From: an uncultured Sporosarcina sp.
GTDB taxonomy: Bacteria; Bacillota; Bacilli; Bacillales_A; Planococcaceae
Reading direction: 5' to 3'
NCBI GenBank assembly: GCA_947644645.1
Contig: CANSAF010000002.1
Location: forward strand, 1-64,000
DNA length: 64,000 nucleotides
Part shown: positions 46,136 to 54,167 of the stretch, in pieces
Layout of the letters: each line of letters begins with the position of its first letter
Position numbering within the stretch: the stretch's first letter is position 1
Made by a program: the position numbers and the translations under genes
Notes under the pieces: generated by a model
Databases searched by the model: none
Told to the model about the DNA's origin: nothing
What the model saw: only the letters and a program-made list of their open reading frames with translations

Positions 46136-46457
46136 CAGTGCGCAGTCACTATCACGATTCGCGGAAGGACGCGAATGGATGTTAGTGACTGGCACTGGTG
46201 CGTTTTTCTTTTCGTTTTTGTATGTGTTAAGTTTATTTAGATGTAGACAAACAACGGTGACAGGTATGAAATGCGGTTCGGGTTTTGAAGAACCGCGCAC
46301 GTACCTGCTCACCTAAAAGTGCATAAACTATACGAACATACAAACAGAAAGCGCCCCCAGTCAAGCAACTCTCAAAAAGCCGAGGAATGCATCCCTTTCA
46401 TGCATACACACCGAGAAGTGTGCCCAAAAGCACGAACTTAGTTTTTAGATGCAGCTT
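46136..46457 (+). repeat. Palindromic intergenic repeat element, full copy
   Basis: Left module with TTCGCGGAAGGACGCGAA near 46158, middle module GGTGACAGGTATGAAATGCGG ... ACCTGCTCACC, and an end hairpin (CCCAAAAGCACG ... TTTTTAG). It separates giant flagellin and hag and ends about 60 bases before the hag SigD promoter. Confidence 0.85.
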
Positions 46458-46519
46458 TATCTCAGACACAATTTCTTCACAATTTCAAACAAAAATCTAA
46501 AAAACTTTATAAAAAACAC

Positions 46520-46546
46520 TAAACTCTTCACCACCCTGTCCGATAT
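46520..46546 (+). promoter_or_regulatory. SigD promoter of hag
   Basis: TAAA (46520-46523), exactly 15 bases, then TCCGATAT (46539-46546): a near-perfect SigD flagellar promoter, leaving a leader of roughly 100 bases. Confidence 0.88.
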
Positions 46547-46610
46547 TAGTATTAGTAAGGCGGAAGAGAGCGTTCGGCCGGCGCTTCTACCGACTTCAAA
46601 ATATAACGAA

Positions 46611-46646
46611 GGTTCACAAGGACGTGAACCTGTAAAATCAGGGAGG
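46611..46646 (+). promoter_or_regulatory. CsrA-binding sites in hag leader
   Basis: Hairpin GGTTCAC-AAGGAC-GTGAACC (46611-46630) shows the CsrA consensus ACAAGGACGT with GGA in the loop; a second GGA lies in the ribosome binding site GGGAGGA (46641-46647). This is the two-site arrangement of B. subtilis hag, and fliW-csrA are in the same window. Confidence 0.88.
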
Positions 46647-46655
46647 AAAATCATA

Positions 46656-48736
46656 ATGATTATTAACAACAACATTGCGGCGTTAAACACACATCGCCAA
46701 TTATCATTCAACAACACGAACGTAGGTAAAAACCTAGAGAAACTTTCTTCAGGTTTCAAAATCAACCGTGCAGGAGACGACGCGGCAGGTCTTGCAATAT
46801 CTGAGAAAATGCGCGCGCAAATCAAAGGTCTTGACATGGCATCTAAAAACGCACAAGACGGTATTTCATTAATTCAAACTGCTGAAGGTGCACTCGCTGA
46901 AACACACTCCATCCTTCAACGTATGCGTGAATTAGCAGTTCAATCTTCTAACGATACAAACATGAACGAAGTTGACCGTGAAGCAATGCAAGCTGAAGTA
47001 AATGCATTATTAGAAGAAATTGATTCAATTGCAGATCGCACAGAGTTCAACACACAAAAATTAATTGATGGGAAATTTAGCGATAAAAAATTCCATATTG
47101 GTGCAAATGAAGGACAAAGCATTAATGTCTCAATTCGTGCGATGGATACGAAAAATATTGGTCTTGTAAGCCAAGAGAAAGTAACAGCTGAAACAGTAGA
47201 CGCTAGTACATTGACAGCGGAGGAATTAGAGGCGATTGGATTAAAAGATTTTAATCTCACTAACACTGCTGGTACTAATATTGATGTGTTAAAAGATAGT
47301 GATGATAAGATTATTGCTATTAAAGTAAATGATGGTGGAGCGTTAGATGGAAAATACGTAGGAATTACTGACGTAAAAGTTGGAAGTTCAGATGATACAG
47401 ATGCAGATACTACAAATGACCAAATTGTGGCTAGTGACAATGCAAAAGAATTCAAAAACTTCACAGTATCAGCTGAAAATATTGCACTAACAGTTGATGG
47501 AAAATCATTTGCTAATACAAATGTTTTAACAGATGGAAATGATGAAGTTTTAGCTGTTGAAGTTGATGGTAAAATGTATGAATTAGCCGATATTAAACAA
47601 GACGCAGATGGAAATCTAGCAGTTAAAGATGGAGCTAAAGAATATCAATTTGCTGCAGGTGATAATGTGGCAGATGGCGGAAAAGTATCAATTACAAATC
47701 AAAAAGATGCTGATAAAGCTATCAAAACAATCAACGATGCACTTAACGTTGTATCAACTCAACGTGCAGATCTTGGAGCTATCCAAAACCGCCTAGAGCA
47801 CACAATTAACAACCTTGGTGCATCTTCAGAAAACTTAAGTGCAGCAGAATCACGTATCCGTGACACTGATCACATGCAAGTAGCGGCATAAGCTGTGAAA
47901 TAAGCGTGTAGTCGTCCAGACTGGTAACGGTCTGTGAGCATCATTGGGTGAATTGCTGGAACACCTTGTTAGAGCTTTTCTCACCACAGCGTAGTTGGAA
48001 ACGACAAGCGCGACGGTTTAAAAAGAGAAAAGAGGAGGCAATCAGCAGCGAAGCCCCTGTCGGGAAACCGTGGGGAACGTTCAACGACTAGGACATACCA
48101 TCTACAGCGAAAGCCATGATGATGAAGTCCGTAGGGAACTAATCCTTGAGTAAGGTTATGACCCGAAGCGCCCAACCCCTAATCAATAAACACAAGCTAT
48201 TGGAAGGGTGAAGAGATAGTCTAGTCATGTATGAGAATACATGTCGCACGATGGCGAAAGAAATGATGGAGTTCACAAAGAACAATATCTTAACTCAAGC
48301 AGCACAAGCAATGTTAGCTCAATCGCAGCAATTACCTCAAGGCGTACTACAACTATTAAGGTAATTCGATTGCACGGGCGTCCATCGTAGTAATATGATG
48401 GATAATTACTGGGTGAATTGCTGGAATATCCTGAGAGCTCTTCTACCACAGCAGAATCGGAAACGATAAATGTGATGGTTTGAAAAACGGAGAGATTGGA
48501 CAATCAGCAGCGAAGCCCCTGTCGAGAAATCGTGGGGAACGTTCAACGACTAGGATATACCGTCTAAGGTGAAAACTACGACGATGAAATCCGTAGGGTG
48601 TTATATGACTATAACATTCGAAGCGCCCAGCATCCTAGGAAGTAGGATGAAGATATAGTCTGACCTTTATAGAAATATATCGGATGCATCGCAAGCAAAC
48701 CAACAACCTCAAGGAGTTCTACAACTATTACGTTAA
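46656..48736 (+). CDS. hag: Flagellin Hag, interrupted by two group I introns (join 46656-47870, 48251-48319, 48692-48736)
   Basis: The filament subunit. Exon 1 encodes 405 residues (MIINNNIAALNT ... ENLSAAESRIRDTD) including D0/D1 and a variable domain of about 180 residues. Exon 2 encodes 23 (MAKEMMEFTKNNILTQ...), exon 3 encodes 14 (QANQQPQGVLQLLR). The joined protein, 442 residues, has an exactly canonical Bacillus flagellin C-terminus. Both joins fall between codons. Each upstream exon ends in U and each intron in G, as group I splicing needs. Without splicing, exon 1 runs to a stop at 47889 after six foreign residues. GGGAGG lies 9 bases before the ATG. Splicing itself is inferred from sequence, not shown. 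Confidence 0.9.
47871..48250 (+). ncRNA. Group I intron 1 in hag (380 nt)
   Basis: Conserved core elements in order: P (AATTGCTGGA, 47951-47960), Q (AATCAGCAGCGAAGCC, 48040-48055), R (GTTCAACGACTAGG, 48079-48092), S (AAGAGATAGTCT, 48211-48222). P1 can form: exon GAT pairs with GTC at 47911-47913 giving the U-G pair at the cut, extended by ACATGC with GCGTGT (47904-47909). The final G (48250) is the omega-G. No endonuclease gene lies inside. Confidence 0.9.
48320..48691 (+). ncRNA. Group I intron 2 in hag (372 nt)
   Basis: P (AATTGCTGGA, 48416-48425), Q (AATCAGCAGCGAAGCC, 48502-48517), R (GTTCAACGACTAGG, 48541-48554), S (AAGATATAGTCT, 48650-48661). P1: exon GCT with GGC at 48377-48379, U-G at the cut, extended by CAATCG with CGATTG (48367-48372). 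The core from Q to R is nearly identical to intron 1, so one arose from the other or both from one source. Its first 45 bases encode, in frame with exon 2, QSQQLPQGVLQLLR and a stop. Confidence 0.88.
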
Positions 48737-48756
48737 TAGAACTTTGGTTAAACAAA

Positions 48757-48786
48757 AGAGACTTCCATTCGGAGGTCTCTTTTTTT
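48757..48786 (+). terminator. Terminator of hag
   Basis: Perfect 10-bp stem AGAGACTTCC/GGAGGTCTCT with loop ATTC and six or more T. Confidence 0.95.
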
Positions 48787-48815
48787 AAATGTTTTTATTA
48801 TTTTTATATAACATA

Positions 48816-49862
48816 TTACAATTGATGGTTACTTCGTAGTTCTCGCACTTTATAGACGATTGACCAATACGTCCGACCTAATTCATCAGCAATTTCTTGG
48901 TCACTCACCTGTTTGTTTTTTGCTTGAATGATAAATTGTATTTCTTCTTGGGAATATCTTCTATTCCTTATAGGTGAGCTAATTTTAATGGTTACATCAT
49001 GACCGTATTTATGTTGTATACTCTCTGTTTTCAGCTTAATGTTTTCTTCTAAACTCATTTTATATTTCATCGATGGAATTTCTTCAGTGTATAAAGAAAT
49101 TACTTTCAATAAGTGCTGAACCTCCTCTACTTTATTTAATTTTAATAATGCTTGATGCCCATCAGGATGACCAGATACGACAAAATTGGTACCAAAAACG
49201 TTATTGAGATGGTTGGCTAATAATTCATTTTCACTTCGAGTAAAATTTAAAGTATATAAAATAATACTTGGATGACAATAGATGGTATTTTGCTTGCGGT
49301 TGTACTTATAAGAAATCGTTAAACTACCATCGTCAAGATAAAGTGTTGTTAAAAAGATAGGATGGGTGCATTTCGAAAGAAACTCCTTATCTAAAGTTTT
49401 AATCCCATTTGGATAGAGAGAAGAACGTAACTCCTTGAAATAAGGCAAGCTAGTTGAACGCAGAAAGTTTCCGTTAATTGAAAAAGATAAATCTTTTAAA
49501 TGAGCTAATTTCCATTTGCGATATGCCCTTTGACTTTCTCCGAAATGCTCTTGATAATAGCAATTGACGCTTCGTTGTGCACCGGTACTAATATAAGCAT
49601 CACCGAGTAGACTGCCAAAAATGATTTGCTCTTGAAAATGTGAAGGATTGAAGTCTGGTATATTGTTCTCATGCCACTTTTTACGGTTTACAACTAACTG
49701 ATCTTTTAATTGTTGTTTATAAGTAGGACATTTTAAAATATTATTTTTCCTTGCTATTGTTCGCACTTGATGAATGCTAAGGTGTAAATGCTTTGCAACA
49801 TCTTTCGTTGGTGTAACAGGAAAAAACTTTTTAACATAATCTATTAACATTTCCGTTTCCAT
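48816..49862 (-). CDS. LAGLIDADG homing endonuclease with flanking helix-turn-helix domains
   Basis: 348 residues. N-terminal helix-turn-helix (TPTKDVAKHLHLSIHQVRTI, about 17-36), first LAGLIDADG-type helix IIFGSLLGDAYIS (about 79-91), second TTLYLDDGSLTI (about 174-185) and a C-terminal Myb/helix-turn-helix-like motif (SQEEIQFIIQ ... QEIADELGRTYWSIVYKV). Acidic residues of both LAGLIDADG helices are kept, so it is probably active. GGGGAGG precedes the ATG. It lies just behind hag on the opposite strand, not inside an intron, and may cut intronless hag alleles; that target is inference. Confidence 0.85.
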   Translation of the reverse strand: METEMLIDYVKKFFPVTPTKDVAKHLHLSIHQVRTIARKNNILKCPTYKQQLKDQLVVNRKKWHENNIPDFNPSHFQEQIIFGSLLGDAYISTGAQRSVNCYYQEHFGESQRAYRKWKLAHLKDLSFSINGNFLRSTSLPYFKELRSSLYPNGIKTLDKEFLSKCTHPIFLTTLYLDDGSLTISYKYNRKQNTIYCHPSIILYTLNFTRSENELLANHLNNVFGTNFVVSGHPDGHQALLKLNKVEEVQHLLKVISLYTEEIPSMKYKMSLEENIKLKTESIQHKYGHDVTIKISSPIRNRRYSQEEIQFIIQAKNKQVSDQEIADELGRTYWSIVYKVRELRSNHQL

Positions 49863-50044
49863 TTGAATACCTCCCCATGTAAGAAAAACTTTTTAAATTT
49901 ATGTCTGAACGTGTGTTTGCATTGTATACCCTTAATTGCCAAAGATAAACTTGAAGAAATCTTCATTTGAACTTTATATTTCATGACCGATATAGTGAGT
50001 AGTACAGTTATTTACATAAATTATAATTATGGAGGAATGGCTAA

Positions 50045-50635
50045 ATGAAACTCCTTTTTCAAAGTGAAGCAATTGAACAAGTGAAAGAAGTCGATGCGAT
50101 GATTGAAAAGATTAATGAACTCTTAGGAAATGATTATTACTTCAGTCATTTAATCGTAGATGGGACAGTTGTAAATGAAGACCCAGAATTGTTTTTAACG
50201 GAACGACTAAGTGAAATTGAACAAATCGAGGTCATCGCAATTCCAGCGAAAGAGTTCGTCAATGATTTATTAGTATCAGCGGAAGACTATGTGAGCCGCG
50301 CATTACCGCATATTGCGGACGTTGCGGATTCGTTCGCACAAAATGAAGAGCGATGGGCGGATTTGGCGGACTTATTAGAAGGCATTCAATGGATGACATC
50401 GATGTCCACAGCAATAGAAGAATCCATCGCACGTCCAACGACATGGGCAGAGGTAACGGAGCAAATGACGATTTTAGAGAGCAGCCTTCCACAATTAGAA
50501 CAGGCTTTAACGAACCAAAACCAAGCTGAGGTTTCAAATATCCTTTCCACAACGATTCAAGGGGTGTTTGAACAGTTGGAAAAACATATTAAAGAAATTA
50601 TCGATCGTGAAGGTCAGAGAGATTTATTGAATTAA
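50045..50635 (+). CDS. Unknown acidic protein next to hag
   Basis: I do not recognise it. 196 residues, acidic, soluble, no signal peptide. The N-terminal part (1-75) looks mixed alpha/beta (FSHLIVDGTVVNEDPELFL, EVIAIPAKEFVND); from 85 to 190 it is helical with likely coiled coil (LEQALTNQNQAEVSNIL). GGAGGAATGG precedes the ATG and a terminator follows. Its codon use resembles the flagellar genes. It could be a flagellar or chemotaxis accessory gene left at its original place while endonuclease genes inserted on both sides. Confidence 0.7.
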   Translation: MKLLFQSEAIEQVKEVDAMIEKINELLGNDYYFSHLIVDGTVVNEDPELFLTERLSEIEQIEVIAIPAKEFVNDLLVSAEDYVSRALPHIADVADSFAQNEERWADLADLLEGIQWMTSMSTAIEESIARPTTWAEVTEQMTILESSLPQLEQALTNQNQAEVSNILSTTIQGVFEQLEKHIKEIIDREGQRDLLN

Positions 50636-50643
50636 TGCTTTTT

Positions 50644-50684
50644 AATCCTCGACGGATAGTGATAGGCTATCCATCGAGGATTTT
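50644..50684 (+). terminator. Terminator of the unknown gene
   Basis: Stem AATCCTCGACGGATAG with CTATCCATCGAGGATT, then TTTT. Confidence 0.85.
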
Positions 50685-50812
50685 CGAACTAAAACACCAC
50701 GCAACCAACTCACTAGCGGTCGCGCCAGTCTGTTGCCGAAAATAGGCCAGATTATTTTTAAAAGGTTCTTGAATGCTAATTTGATAACTTTTTGTTGGCA
50801 TGGTATCTTCTG

Positions 50813-51586
50813 TTATTGGTCGCAATGTTTGAAATAAAGTTTTAGGACAGATGGATTTAGTTGTTCGTTTTTAAATAATAAACGCAAGTGTTTTAATGCT
50901 TGATGAATATCTTGTGTTGGCGATGTCAGTTGAATTGTTTCAGGTAAGTAGATGGTTGTTCTATTTGCAATGGGACGTAAAGGTAAAGGGACTAGCGCTT
51001 TTCTGTTCATGCAAGGTTGCAACCATGGCTCGACTAAGTATAAGAAGTAAATGATTTGAAACTGATCATACAAGATGAGGCGATTTTGCTGGTCTAGTTT
51101 GAAAGAGAATTGCCATTTTTTATAAAGTAAATGTTGCAAAAAGAGATTTTCCTTTGTAGTGAAACAATCTGTAGATAAGATGATTTTTTGCATTTTTCCA
51201 TTGGTAATTTTCAAATGGCCATCATCTTGATACCACCAGCTTAATGCTTCTTCGTTTAAATAGCGTTCTAGAAATTCGTGAGGGAGTATTTTTATGCCAC
51301 CGGGATACCATAATTCATATAACTCAGTAACGATTGGGGCTGTTTTGGACTGTACGTAATAAAGTTCAGAATAGCCCTTTTTTAATCGTGGGTCGGAATT
51401 TTTCCTGTAAGTTGGTTGGTTTAGTGGGATACTGTCTTTTAATTGCTTGAAGCAGTAATTTGTCCACTCGTAATCTTCTGTTCTGTGTTGAAACTTGAAA
51501 CGTGGTTTTCTATCTTTCTCTTTGACGATGCTGCCGTCACCGAGTAGTTTTCCGCAGATACGGTGGTGGAAGTTGGGTGTTGTCAT
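50813..51586 (-). CDS. LAGLIDADG homing endonuclease, second gene
   Basis: 257 residues. First LAGLIDADG helix ICGKLLGDGSIV (about 9-20) and second ALSWWYQDDGHLKI (about 112-125), both with the catalytic aspartate. It lacks the extra N- and C-terminal helix-turn-helix regions of the gene at 48816 and is only distantly related to it. ATG preceded by AAAGGAGC on the minus strand. It is not inside any recognisable intron. Confidence 0.85.
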   Translation of the reverse strand: MTTPNFHHRICGKLLGDGSIVKEKDRKPRFKFQHRTEDYEWTNYCFKQLKDSIPLNQPTYRKNSDPRLKKGYSELYYVQSKTAPIVTELYELWYPGGIKILPHEFLERYLNEEALSWWYQDDGHLKITNGKMQKIILSTDCFTTKENLFLQHLLYKKWQFSFKLDQQNRLILYDQFQIIYFLYLVEPWLQPCMNRKALVPLPLRPIANRTTIYLPETIQLTSPTQDIHQALKHLRLLFKNEQLNPSVLKLYFKHCDQ

Positions 51587-51727
51587 GTGGATGCTCCTTT
51601 CGTGAGAGATTATTAATTGTATTATAGCAAATGTTTTTCAGCAATCCCTAATTCTGTTCAAATAGTTGTAATGATTACCCCCGCCAATTGCCAAAATGTC
51701 ATACCACTACTATATATCTTCACGCTT

Positions 51728-52125
51728 TTCCAAAAATGAACCATTCTTTTATAAATCTTTCACTTAAAGGCCTATATAGAACGTTGTAGAGAAAGATGAA
51801 CCTTTGCCAACAACTTATTTCGAGCGGATTAAAGCATTCTTAGCATCAACATTTGGTGAGCCGAAAACAGCAAGAAACTTTTTGACGTTTATCCCGAAAT
51901 CACAATTCCAATATTAAAATTTAGTGTTCATGTGGATCAAGGAGAACAATTTGAAGGACTCGACATCCGCGCATTGTATATTGCCGTTCAAGCAACTAAA
52001 CGTAAGAAAATTCATAATCCTCCAGGCTATCTTTCAGGCATTCTGTGCAAATTAATGGACGAATTTTTATTTAACGATTTGTAGATGAAGGTTTCCTTGA
52101 AAGGATAAGGATAAGAAGGGATGGT
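51728..52125 (+). pseudogene. Decayed copy of the HTH gene at 60974-61678
   Basis: Positions 51786-52084 match the second half of the intact gene (TYFERIKAFLAST, then after a frameshift near 51885, LDIRALYIAVQATK and KLMDEFLFNDL). Positions 51728-51785 match the region upstream of the intact gene (60812-60871), so about 470 bases, including the start and first 120 codons, are deleted. Similarity runs on past the stop to about 52125. It marks the left edge of the defence island. Confidence 0.85.
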
Positions 52126-52334
52126 ACGAGAATTTTCATCTAGAATGTAGCTAATTTAGGCTTGAATGTAGATACCTAAGTGTTCCTAATTCCTCATAAT
52201 TTAGATTAGCTTCCTATGGGCTTAAAGTCATTTCTGATGCAACTTTTATCACTTGTTTATGTTATAGTAAAAAGAAAGAATCTACTTTTTCTTCATAGAT
52301 TTTTGCAGTAGTTTTTCGAGAAGGGGCGTTGGAA

Positions 52335-54161
52335 ATGAGTGTGACAATTAGTCAACAACAGTTTATTGAATTTGGGAGGAATCGCCAAGCGGCGTTGGCA
52401 TATGTGCAATCACGTATGCACTTAAAGGATAATTATTTGATTGGGCGAATTAGCTCTCGACCGATTCATAATGATTATTTTTTTATTAAAGATTTAGTGA
52501 ATCCTTATACTGGACTAGACGTAAAAAATGATTTATTTACGGATGGATCCTTTAAGGCATCTGTCTTTTGTTTAGGAGGAAAAGATGATTTCCATTTTGA
52601 AATTGGGGATCTTGTATTATTTTCGTTTGAAGTAAACACAACTCGGGATAAAGTTGAGAAAGGTGATATCTTTAAATCATCTATCAATGAGTTAACCCCA
52701 ATTATTGATGCTGCAGATGTATTTAGAGAACTGGAAATGTCAGCAGATGATTTGGAAGTTGTTGGTTTAGTTAAAGGTGATTTTTATGAGGAGCATGGTG
52801 ATTTATTTATCGATTTTGTGAAAAAAAATGTCCAGAAGAAAATTGATGAATCGATGAATACATTAAAAACTCAGGAAAAAATGCAGCACGAGCGCAGTGA
52901 GGCCTTAAAAGAAGAATATAGAAGAATTAACCGACAACGAGAACAATTAACACAATCACAAGAAATGTTAAAGGAATTAGGTTTTACTTTTGATACGCGG
53001 GAGCCGACAGAAGAATCTATTGCAGAAGATTTACCGATAGAAGATCCTGTGCAAATGCTTGATGAAATTCAAAAACAGTTAGCTGCACGTGGTCTATATT
53101 ATGAGAAAGATTTATTAAGACAAGTTTTAACTGTGTTGAAAACAGGCCAAATGTTAACATTAATCGGTCCATCTGGAACAGGGAAGACGACAATTGTTAG
53201 TGAACTCGCGAAAATCATTGGCGCAAAATATGAGATTATACCGATTCAACCAAGTTGGACGGATAAGCAAGATTTGCTTGGTTATTATAATCCAATTCGA
53301 CAACTATATGTTCCAACAGCGTTTTTGGATTGCTTAGTTGAGGCGAAACAAAATGAAAATCAATTATATTTTATTTGTTTAGATGAAATGAACTTGGCCC
53401 AAATAGAATATTATTTAGCTGATGTATTAAGTGTTAGGGAAATTGAAGGCGAAAAATTACGCTTATACAGTGACTATGAATATAAACAAAATATGGATGA
53501 AGTGAAATGGTTTACGCAAAAAGCATTGAAGTTAGCTGAATGTGATTCAATCGAAGAGTTAATTGAAGATGAGTTGAAGATTTCATCATTAGAACAGTAC
53601 CAATTGATACAACGTTACCAAAATATGCAGCGTTATAAACCGCAAATCGAAATTCCGCGTAATGTGCGTATTATCGGCACGATGAATATAGACGGAACAG
53701 TGCAACCATTAAGTCCTAAAGTAATTGATCGTAGTTTTATATTGCCGGTAAATCGCCAGGAAAAGGTGGAAATTGAAGAGGTAGAACCGCGTACATACAA
53801 TCTACCAGCATCTTATTTTGAGTTAGATGCTATGCAGGAGACGAAGATTGAAGAAGATTTAAGGCCATTACAAGAGCAATTAGCTACGTTAGATGCCGAG
53901 TATAATGATCGTGTCGAAAAACATATCAATCAATATGTTCAAGCATCAAATTTATTTCAAATGGAGGAACATCATTTAATTGATGAGGTTGTATTGATGA
54001 AGATTTTACCACGAATTCATCATTTTTCTGAGCAATTTAAAAATGAAAACGAATTACTTGAATTAAGTGCAGTTACAGGCGAAGCGAGAAGAAGTGCTGT
54101 AGTTGTTCAGAAAATGTTAGAGAAATATCGAGAAAACCGTATATTTTCATATTGGAGTTGA
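52335..54161 (+). CDS. McrB-like AAA+ NTPase of a two-gene restriction system
   Basis: 608 residues from ATG 52335 (AAGGGG 8 bases upstream). The N-terminal part (1-165) is a beta-rich domain I cannot name, followed by a coiled coil (about 165-215). The AAA+ core has Walker A GPSGTGKTT (about 279), Walker B YFICLDEMNLAQIEYYLADV and the McrB-type signature GTMNIDGTVQPLSPKVIDRSF (in parts), where MNxD replaces the usual sensor. McrB proteins hydrolyse GTP and drive a nuclease partner, encoded 6 bases downstream. The N-terminus does not look like the methyl-cytosine-binding domain of E. coli McrB, so target recognition may differ. Confidence 0.85.
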   Translation: MSVTISQQQFIEFGRNRQAALAYVQSRMHLKDNYLIGRISSRPIHNDYFFIKDLVNPYTGLDVKNDLFTDGSFKASVFCLGGKDDFHFEIGDLVLFSFEVNTTRDKVEKGDIFKSSINELTPIIDAADVFRELEMSADDLEVVGLVKGDFYEEHGDLFIDFVKKNVQKKIDESMNTLKTQEKMQHERSEALKEEYRRINRQREQLTQSQEMLKELGFTFDTREPTEESIAEDLPIEDPVQMLDEIQKQLAARGLYYEKDLLRQVLTVLKTGQMLTLIGPSGTGKTTIVSELAKIIGAKYEIIPIQPSWTDKQDLLGYYNPIRQLYVPTAFLDCLVEAKQNENQLYFICLDEMNLAQIEYYLADVLSVREIEGEKLRLYSDYEYKQNMDEVKWFTQKALKLAECDSIEELIEDELKISSLEQYQLIQRYQNMQRYKPQIEIPRNVRIIGTMNIDGTVQPLSPKVIDRSFILPVNRQEKVEIEEVEPRTYNLPASYFELDAMQETKIEEDLRPLQEQLATLDAEYNDRVEKHINQYVQASNLFQMEEHHLIDEVVLMKILPRIHHFSEQFKNENELLELSAVTGEARRSAVVVQKMLEKYRENRIFSYWS

Positions 54162-54167
54162 TGATAC

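Noticed and set aside
46449-47891. hag as a frameshifted or truncated flagellin pseudogene ending in HMQVAA.
   Set aside because: Group I intron cores lie directly behind, and joining the predicted exons restores the canonical end in frame.
48816-51586. Insertion sequence or prophage fragment behind hag.
   Set aside because: No transposase, integrase or inverted terminal repeats; both proteins are LAGLIDADG endonucleases.
50813-51586. The second endonuclease gene as part of an intron or intein.
   Set aside because: No group I core elements flank it on either strand and no host gene is split.
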